A stretch of 64,000 nucleotides of DNA, taken from NCBI RefSeq assembly GCF_014206975.1, contig NZ_JACHOU010000004.1:1-64000 (forward strand), in the 5' to 3' direction. Each line of letters begins with the position of its first letter. The stretch's first letter is position 1. A program made the translations under genes and the position numbers. This DNA comes from Aminobacter aganoensis (GTDB taxonomy: Bacteria; Pseudomonadota; Alphaproteobacteria; Rhizobiales; Rhizobiaceae). Positions 56,238 through 64,000 of the stretch are shown one piece after another. Below the pieces are notes generated by a model. The model saw nothing but the letters and a program-made list of their open reading frames with translations, was not told the origin of the DNA and did no database searches.

Positions 56238-56840
56238 TTAGCCGGCCTTGGTGGCGACGGCGTGAAGCCAGTCCGTCGGCCGGCCGTCATAGCCGCTTCC
56301 GGTTTCCCGGCCGATCTCCAGGGCACTCCAGCGCTCCGTGCCAAAGGCCCGTGCCAGCCATTCGGGAGACGGGTAGTTGTAATATCTTCCGAAGCGATCG
56401 CGTCCTTCGGCTTGGCCGGCCTTGAAGCTGGCGTAGAACACGCCGCCCGGTTTGAGCGCTGCATGCACCCGACGGATGATCGAAGGCAGTTGAGGGCGCG
56501 GCACATGCAACAGGCAGGCATTGGCCCACACGCCGTCGTAGCTGTCTTGGTCGTCGATGTCCTCGAAGAGCAACACCTTGACCGGTCGCCCGAGGCGCTT
56601 GGCGGCGGCGGCAGCGATCTCGGGCGTGCCATCGGTCGGCATGACATCGAAATCGCTCGCCAGCATCGCTTCGCTGTCCTGCCCTGCGCCGCAGCCAAGT
56701 TCGAGCACGCAACCCCCCATCGGCAGGCGCGCCATGAAGGTGCGAAGATGGTGCTTGCTCGCCTTTTCGCCCCGCGTCGTATAGGCTTCCGCCTCGTTCG
56801 CGTAGAACTTGATCGTCTGGTTGTCCTTGGCTTCCGTCAC
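56238..56840 (-). CDS. Class I SAM-dependent methyltransferase
   Basis: 200 residues. The SAM-binding motif I is VLELGCGAGQDSEAM (near residue 50), followed by PTDGTPEIAAAAA and VWANACLLHVPRPQLPSIIRRVHAALKPGGVFYASFK. The substrate is unknown. The GTG at 56840 has AGGG nine bases upstream and gives the family-like start TEAKDNQTIKFYANEAEAY. A longer form from 56954 would add an odd cysteine-rich leader. The acetyltransferase gene follows within 25 bases, so they likely form an operon. Confidence 0.87.
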   Translation of the reverse strand: MTEAKDNQTIKFYANEAEAYTTRGEKASKHHLRTFMARLPMGGCVLELGCGAGQDSEAMLASDFDVMPTDGTPEIAAAAAKRLGRPVKVLLFEDIDDQDSYDGVWANACLLHVPRPQLPSIIRRVHAALKPGGVFYASFKAGQAEGRDRFGRYYNYPSPEWLARAFGTERWSALEIGRETGSGYDGRPTDWLHAVATKAG

Positions 56841-57009
56841 GGTCGCTGCCCTTTTCAATACGTCCAGCGCCAAGAATCCGTGCAGTTGATTGCAGGGCGT
56901 CGTTTGATGGCCACCTTTACCGGCGCAGGTGCGGCAAGTTCCAGTGCCGGCCATTGAGCCAGCGCTTGCCGAAAGTTAGCGGCAGCTGAAATCAAGCCCC
57001 TTTACCGGC

Positions 57010-57039
57010 CTTGCACAATGATGACGCGGCATCCTATTT
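57010..57039 (+). promoter_or_regulatory. Candidate sigma-32 (RpoH) promoter of clpP
   Basis: CTTGCA (57010-57015), 17 bases, then CCTATTT (57033-57039). This matches the alphaproteobacterial RpoH pattern CTTG - CYTATNT well. It lies about 70 bases before the clpP start, and clpP is a classical heat-shock gene. Confidence 0.5.
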
Positions 57040-57109
57040 ACAGGGCAAAGCCTCTGAACCGATTCTGCCCGCCCGGAGCCGGAATCCCATCTCGATAAAG
57101 GGATAGTCG

Positions 57110-57742
57110 ATGAAGAACCCCGTCGAAACATACATGAACCTCGTTCCGATGGTGGTCGAGCAGACCAACCGGGGCGAGCGCGCCTACGATATCTTTTCGC
57201 GCCTGCTCAAGGAGCGCATCATCTTCATCACCGGCCCGGTCGAAGACGGCATGGCGACGCTGGTCTGCGCCCAGCTGCTGTTCCTCGAAGCCGAGAACCC
57301 GAAGAAAGAGATCAGCCTCTACATCAACTCGCCCGGCGGCGTGGTGACTTCGGGCATGGCGATCTACGACACCATGCAATTCATCAAGCCGGCGGTTTCG
57401 ACGCTGTGCATCGGCCAGGCCGCCTCTATGGGCTCGCTGCTGCTTTGCGCCGGCCACAAGGACATGCGCTTCGCCACCCCGAATGCCCGCATCATGGTCC
57501 ATCAGCCTTCGGGCGGCTTCCAGGGCCAGGCTTCGGACATCGAGCGTCACGCCCAGGACATCATCAAGCTCAAGCGCCGTCTCAACGAGGTCTATGTCAA
57601 GCACACGGGCAAGGACTACGAGACCATTGAAAAGACGCTCGACCGCGACCATTTCATGACTTCGGACGAGGCGCGTGACTTCGGTTTGATCGACAAGGTC
57701 ATCGACAGCCGTGAAGCCGTTGAGGGTGCCACCGCTTCGTGA
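57110..57742 (+). CDS. clpP: ATP-dependent Clp protease proteolytic subunit
   Basis: 210 residues. The peptidase of ClpXP/ClpAP. The catalytic triad includes Ser106 ([10 protein letters not shown]), His131 (IMVHQPSGG) and a C-terminal aspartate (LDRDHFM). [17 protein letters not shown] and [20 protein letters not shown] are conserved. The strong site AAAGGGA precedes the ATG. A heat-shock-like promoter lies upstream and clpX follows after about 300 bases. Confidence 0.97.
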   Translation: MKNPVETYMNLVPMVVEQTNRGERAYDIFSRLLKERIIFITGPVEDGMATLVCAQLLFLEAENPKKEISLYINSPGGVVTSGMAIYDTMQFIKPAVSTLCIGQAASMGSLLLCAGHKDMRFATPNARIMVHQPSGGFQGQASDIERHAQDIIKLKRRLNEVYVKHTGKDYETIEKTLDRDHFMTSDEARDFGLIDKVIDSREAVEGATAS

Positions 57743-58043
57743 TTGGACGCTGCGACCTGCCAATCGGGTCACATCTCGCATTTTTGAGATGTCCTGCGGC
57801 ATTTCGGACACATTTTGCTGTTCCCTCGGCGAAAGCGGCGGCCTACGTTAAGGCTGCGTTGAGCTTCGACGGCTTAGCGTTGTTCAAGGGTGCCGCGACT
57901 CGTTGCAGCGACTTCTGGAATGTGAGTTGTACGGAGCTCGTTGCGGCGGCCAGGGGCTGGCGGTGGCGGCGTCCGGCGTTAGATTGCATATGCGCCCACA
58001 AGCCACTCCATCGGCCGGGCGGCAGTGAAAGGACTTGGACAAG
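57743..58043. other. clpP-clpX intergenic region
   Basis: The 301 bases hold no supported gene. A perfect inverted repeat ACATCTC - eight bases - GAGATGT (57771-57792) lies 30 bases after clpP and may be a weak terminator or processing site. A frame spanning the whole gap overlaps both flanking genes and has no family resemblance. A separate clpX promoter is likely here. Confidence 0.5.
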
Positions 58044-59318
58044 ATGAGCAAGGTCAGCAACGGCGGCGGCGACTCCAAGAACACGCTCTATTGCTCGTTC
58101 TGCGGCAAGAGCCAGCATGAGGTGCGCAAACTCATCGCCGGTCCGACCGTCTTCATCTGCGACGAGTGCGTCGAACTGTGCATGGACATCATCCGCGAGG
58201 AGAACAAGACCTCGATGGTGAAGTCGCGCGAGGGCGTGCCGACACCGCAGGAAATCCTCAAGGTTCTGGACGACTACGTCATCGGGCAGCCCTACGCCAA
58301 GCGCGTGCTGTCGGTGGCCGTCCACAACCACTACAAGCGCCTGGCCCATGCCGGCAAGAACAACGACGTCGAGTTGGCAAAGTCGAACATCCTGCTGATC
58401 GGCCCGACCGGCTGCGGCAAGACCCTGCTTGCCCAGACGCTGGCCCGCATCATCGACGTGCCGTTCACCATGGCCGACGCGACGACGCTGACCGAAGCCG
58501 GTTACGTCGGCGAGGATGTCGAGAACATCATCCTGAAGCTGCTGCAGTCGGCCGACTACAACGTCGAGCGCGCCCAGCGCGGCATCGTCTACATCGACGA
58601 AATCGACAAGATCTCGCGCAAGTCGGACAATCCCTCGATCACCCGCGACGTCTCGGGCGAGGGCGTCCAGCAGGCGCTGCTGAAGATCATGGAAGGCACC
58701 GTCGCTTCCGTGCCGCCTCAGGGTGGCCGCAAGCACCCGCAGCAGGAGTTCCTGCAGGTCGACACCGCCAACATCCTGTTCATCTGCGGCGGCGCCTTTG
58801 CTGGCCTCGACAGGATCATCTCGGATCGCGGCCGCAAGACCTCGATCGGCTTCGGCGCCACGGTCGCTTCGCCGGAGGATCGCCGCACCGGCGACCTGTT
58901 CCGCCAGGTCGAGCCTGAGGATCTGCTGAAGTTCGGCCTGATCCCCGAGTTCGTCGGCCGTCTGCCGGTTCTGGCGACGCTCGAGGATCTCGACGAGCCG
59001 GCGCTGATCCAGATCCTGACCGAGCCGAAGAACGCGCTGGTCAAGCAGTACCAGCGCCTGTTCGAGATGGAAAACGTCGACCTGACCTTCCACGAGAACG
59101 CCCTGTCGGCGATCGCCAAGCGCGCCATCGAGCGCAAGACCGGCGCTCGCGGCCTGCGTTCGATCATGGAAGCGATCCTGCTCGACACGATGTTCGAGCT
59201 TCCGGCCCTCGAAGGCGTCCAGGAAGTGGTGATTTCGGATGAGGTGGTGACCGGCAGCGCCCGGCCGCTCTACATCTATTCCGAGCAGAAGGAAAAGAAG
59301 GGCAACGTCAGCGCCTGA
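58044..59318 (+). CDS. clpX: ATP-dependent Clp protease ATP-binding subunit
   Basis: 424 residues. ClpX unfolds tagged proteins and feeds them to ClpP. The N-terminal zinc finger is YCSFCGKS with CDECVELC. Walker A is [15 protein letters not shown], Walker [10 protein letters not shown]. The GYVGEDVEN pore loop region and the [19 protein letters not shown] sensor 2 region are intact. AAAGGA lies ten bases before the ATG. The lon gene follows in the same direction. Confidence 0.97.
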   Translation: MSKVSNGGGDSKNTLYCSFCGKSQHEVRKLIAGPTVFICDECVELCMDIIREENKTSMVKSREGVPTPQEILKVLDDYVIGQPYAKRVLSVAVHNHYKRLAHAGKNNDVELAKSNILLIGPTGCGKTLLAQTLARIIDVPFTMADATTLTEAGYVGEDVENIILKLLQSADYNVERAQRGIVYIDEIDKISRKSDNPSITRDVSGEGVQQALLKIMEGTVASVPPQGGRKHPQQEFLQVDTANILFICGGAFAGLDRIISDRGRKTSIGFGATVASPEDRRTGDLFRQVEPEDLLKFGLIPEFVGRLPVLATLEDLDEPALIQILTEPKNALVKQYQRLFEMENVDLTFHENALSAIAKRAIERKTGARGLRSIMEAILLDTMFELPALEGVQEVVISDEVVTGSARPLYIYSEQKEKKGNVSA

Positions 59319-59349
59319 GGCCTGCCGTTTTCCCTTGAACCGCTCCAGC

Positions 59350-59374
59350 GAACGGCGCCCCAGCGGCGCCGTTC
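59350..59374 (+). terminator. Probable clpX terminator
   Basis: A perfect 10-bp stem GAACGGCGCC/GGCGCCGTTC with a five-base loop, 32 bases after the stop. Only a short T-run (CATTTGG) follows, so it may be partly leaky. Confidence 0.55.
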
Positions 59375-59590
59375 GGCATTTGGAGGTTTGCCGATCCCGG
59401 GTCGCTACACGGCAACGTGTTTGGCCTTGATGTTTACCCGGCGAAGCTCCAACTAACGGAGAAGAGGCGATGGGGTCTGTTCCGTGCTCTAATATGCCGC
59501 GCGGTAATCGGCGGTAGGCGGAACCGTCCATGGTCGTTAATATGAGATTCGCGGTTGGCCTTGCGCGACCGCGATATGAAAGGTTGGACA

Positions 59591-62005
<2,415 letters not shown>

Positions 62006-62033
62006 GTTGCATCTAAAGTTGCACTGAAAACGG

Positions 62034-62060
62034 AAAAGCCGGGCCCGCGCCCGGCTTTTT
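62034..62060 (+). terminator. lon terminator
   Basis: AAAAGCCGGGC pairs with GCCCGGCTTTTT around CCGC, about 28 bases after the stop. Confidence 0.92.
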
Positions 62061-62189
62061 CATGTGAAAAAAGCGCGGAATTCCGGGCTTTGTGAGCCTT
62101 TTCGACTTGGTTGTGCCCAAGCTTCTTTCTAAAGTCCGTGTCCTACCGGCTGAGTCTATGTCCCGGTTTTCTCATGGAAGGGAATTTGA

Positions 62190-62462
62190 ATGAACAAGAA
62201 CGAACTAGTGTCCGCCGTCGCCGAGGCTGCCAAGCTCTCCAAGGGCGATGCGCAGTCCGCTGTTGATGCAGTGTTTTCAGTCATCACCGGCGAACTGAAG
62301 GGTGGCGGCGATGTCCGGCTTGTCGGTTTCGGAAATTTCACCGTGTCAAAACGTGCGGAGTCCACCGGCCGCAACCCGCAGACCGGCGCGGAAGTGAAGA
62401 TCCCGGCTCGTACCGTCCCGAAGTTCTCGGCCGGCAAGGGCCTCAAGGACGCGGTCAACTGA
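62190..62462 (+). CDS. hupB: DNA-binding protein HU
   Basis: 90 residues. HU compacts and bends DNA without much sequence preference. MNKNELVSAVAEAAKLSKGDAQ, the LVGFGNFTVSKRAESTGRNPQTG arm base and VPKFSAGKGLKDAVN are standard. GGAAGGGAA precedes the ATG. lon-hupB is the usual order in proteobacteria. Confidence 0.97.
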   Translation: MNKNELVSAVAEAAKLSKGDAQSAVDAVFSVITGELKGGGDVRLVGFGNFTVSKRAESTGRNPQTGAEVKIPARTVPKFSAGKGLKDAVN

Positions 62463-62487
62463 TCGCTGTCTGAGAGACAAATGCTTG

Positions 62488-62516
62488 AAAAGCCGGGCTT
62501 GCCCGGCTTTTCTTTT
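62488..62516 (+). terminator. hupB terminator
   Basis: A perfect 10-bp stem AAAAGCCGGG/CCCGGCTTTT with a CTTG loop, then CTTTTG. Confidence 0.9.
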
Positions 62517-62538
62517 GCCTGCGCGGGCAGGGGCGGGA

Positions 62539-62958
62539 TCAGTGGATCTCTGTTTTCGACCGGCTGATGAAGAAGCCATGCCCGTCGTCGCGGTTGCAGC
62601 TCAACCCGGCTTTCGTCGCCTCGCAGCTGAACGGTCCCTTCTTCCAGCTGTTGCCATATTTAAGCGTGTGCGAACCGTCGCAGCAGCCGGTGTCGCCGAC
62701 ATTCTGGTAGCGCTTGGCCTTTCCCGATTTGCCGAGGATGAACCTCTGGTATGCCGGTTCGATGCGGTCGCAGCCGAGCTCCGGGCCGCCGTCCTCGGGC
62801 ATGTAGACATCCGAGCCGCCCGCGGGCGTGTACTGGCAGCCGACATTGCCCGACGGCATGTTGAAATAGACCACGCCGCCATCCGCCGGGAAAGTCTGTT
62901 CCACGGCGCTCGCATTGGTCGACATCAAGGCAATCACCGCCACGAGAAAAGATCGCAC
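62539..62958 (-). CDS. Secreted cysteine-containing protein, DUF6636-like
   Basis: 139 residues. A signal peptide ends near NASAVEQ (about residue 18). The mature domain has FNMPSGNVGCQYTP, ELGCDRIEP, GDTGCCDGSHTLKYGNSWKKGPFSCEATKAGLSC and then an HGFFISR end. The SGN-(V/I)-GC opening resembles DUF6636 as I remember it. The cysteines probably form disulfides. The GTG start has a strong GGAGGGG site. Function unknown. Confidence 0.75.
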   Translation of the reverse strand: MRSFLVAVIALMSTNASAVEQTFPADGGVVYFNMPSGNVGCQYTPAGGSDVYMPEDGGPELGCDRIEPAYQRFILGKSGKAKRYQNVGDTGCCDGSHTLKYGNSWKKGPFSCEATKAGLSCNRDDGHGFFISRSKTEIH

Positions 62959-63076
62959 AGCCCCTCCAGTGCAGTATCCAGGCTCCTGGCTGCAACGATA
63001 GCTTTGTGCCGGGCCGTTGAACAGCCTGCCGGCCGGCCCTTGGCGCGTGGCAGCAGGGCATGTAACCCCAACAAAA

Positions 63077-63100
63077 AAAGGGCCGCTGCTGCGGCCCTTT
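63077..63100 (-). terminator. Terminator of the M24 peptidase gene
   Basis: A perfect 10-bp stem AAAGGGCCGC/GCGGCCCTTT with a four-base loop. On the minus strand seven T bases follow. Confidence 0.92.
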
Positions 63101-63123
63101 CGTCTGTCGAGAGGCGGTTAGGC

Positions 63124-64000
63124 CTATGCCTTGACCACGAAGGCCTCGCGCGGCAGGTCGGACAGCACCTCGGCGCGGTTGCCGCGCAGGATCACGATCT
63201 CTTCCAGCCGCAGGCCGAAGCGGCCCTGCAGGTAGATGCCGGGCTCGATCGAGAACACGTTGCCTTCCTGCAGGATCGTTTCCGACGTGCCGGTGATGTA
63301 GGGCTGCTCGTGGATGTCGATGCCCAGGCCGTGGCCGGTACGGTGCAGGAAGTTCGGGCCATAGCCGGCCGCCGCAATGACGTCGCGGGCGGCCTTGTCG
63401 ACTTCCTTGGCGGCAACGCCGGGCTTGGCGGCCGCTATCGCCGCCTGCACCGCGCGTTCGAGCACGCCATGCACCTCGTCGAAGCCTTCCGGCTTGTCGC
63501 CGAACACGCCGACGCGGGTCATGTCGGAGGGATAGCCGTCCTTGCGGCCGCCGATGTCGATCAGCACGGCCTCGTTCGCCCTAAGCTTGCGGTTGCCGGT
63601 GTGGTGGTGGGGGAAGGCTCCGTTTTCGCCGAAGCAGACGCTGACGAACTCACCCACGGCGCCGTTCCTGGCATAGAAGTCGCGGATCGCCTGGCCGACT
63701 TCCAGTTCGGTCACGCCGTCCTTGAGCGCGGCAAAACCTGCCTTCATGGCGCCGTCATTGAGCACGGCATTCATCTTCAGCAGCGCGTATTCCGCCTCGT
63801 CCTTCTTGCCGCGCAGGAAGCTTACCGTGTCGTTGAGGAAGCTGCGCTTGGCGCCACCGGGGAGGGCATCGAGCAGCAGCAGCGCGAAGTCGGCGCGCAT
63901 CGTCTCGTCGAGCGCAACCGAAAGGCCTTCCTTGACGCCGCAATCGGCGAGCAGCTGAGCAAGTGCGGCCTGCGGGCCGTCAGCGTCGGCCCAGGGGTAG
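63124..64000 (-). CDS. M24 family aminopeptidase (Xaa-Pro peptidase type), partial
   Basis: 292 C-terminal codons; the 5' end lies beyond the right edge. The pita-bread domain has all five metal ligands: Asp in VLIDIGGRKDG, Asp in YPSDMTRVG, His in HRTGHGLGIDIHEQP, Glu in FSIEPGIYL and Glu in LRLEEIVIL. It removes N-terminal residues before proline from peptides. The visible part upstream of residue MRADFA belongs to the creatinase-like N-terminal domain. A terminator follows the stop. Confidence 0.93.
   Translation of the reverse strand, partial: YPWADADGPQAALAQLLADCGVKEGLSVALDETMRADFALLLLDALPGGAKRSFLNDTVSFLRGKKDEAEYALLKMNAVLNDGAMKAGFAALKDGVTELEVGQAIRDFYARNGAVGEFVSVCFGENGAFPHHHTGNRKLRANEAVLIDIGGRKDGYPSDMTRVGVFGDKPEGFDEVHGVLERAVQAAIAAAKPGVAAKEVDKAARDVIAAAGYGPNFLHRTGHGLGIDIHEQPYITGTSETILQEGNVFSIEPGIYLQGRFGLRLEEIVILRGNRAEVLSDLPREAFVVKA

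Noticed and set aside
56841-56954. N-terminal extension of the methyltransferase
   Set aside because: The extra residues are cysteine-rich and unlike the family, while GTG 56840 has a good AGGG site.
57739-58047. Open frame filling the clpP-clpX gap
   Set aside because: It overlaps both flanking genes, starts inside the clpP stop and shows no family features.

Overview
The window is a GC-rich, tightly packed chromosomal segment of an alphaproteobacterium of the order Hyphomicrobiales, most like Mesorhizobium, Aminobacter or another Phyllobacteriaceae. I infer this from protein character and gene order: a cysteine-free HemB, a leucyltransferase of the Bpt type, an ldtR/ldtP pair, the run ubiquinol-cytochrome c chaperone - DUF177 - plsX - fabH - ihfA - merR, type 2 argC, and clpP-clpX-lon-hupB. 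No species can be named from sequence reading alone. Almost all of it reads as core genome. No phage, insertion sequence, CRISPR array or rRNA was seen.

Layout. 1-11 kb: an unrecognised exported protein, parC (topoisomerase IV), an AI-2E-type permease, an EamA transporter, bpt, an RDD membrane protein, a HepT/MntA-type toxin-antitoxin pair, hemB and a 3-hydroxyisobutyryl-CoA hydrolase. 11-18.3 kb: ldtR and its likely target L,D-transpeptidase, glyA, nrdR and the riboflavin/nusB operon ribD-ribE-ribH-nusB, followed by an overlapping MFS gene. 19.6-23.5 kb: a four-gene osmoprotectant ABC importer. 24.5-31.8 kb: proton-pumping pyrophosphatase, bamE, then the phospholipid/fatty-acid block with ihfA and a MerR regulator, and tRNA-Pro(GGG).

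32.1-34.5 kb holds the most unusual part: five tandem, same-strand genes for small exported DUF1344-like proteins. Three of them carry the same upstream palindrome module at a fixed distance from the start codon, and the units are separated by related hairpin terminators. 34.7-44.1 kb is a Wzx/Wzy-type polysaccharide locus (polymerase, initiating phosphotransferase, glycosyltransferase, Wza-like lipoprotein, and a Wzz-like chain-length protein fused to a degenerate tyrosine-kinase domain). A CelD/FemAB-like acyltransferase and a polysaccharide deacetylase follow. It resembles loci for secreted adhesins in this order.

44-57 kb: DUF2842, ctaA, an APH(6)-like kinase directly behind argC, agmatinase, an exported phosphodiesterase, ribosomal proteins L13/S9, a hotdog thioesterase, an enoyl-CoA hydratase group, metY with a structured leader, a cupin, a hexapeptide acetyltransferase and a methyltransferase. 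57-64 kb: the proteolysis block clpP-clpX-lon, with a candidate heat-shock promoter before clpP, then hupB, a small secreted protein and a partial M24 peptidase running off the right edge.
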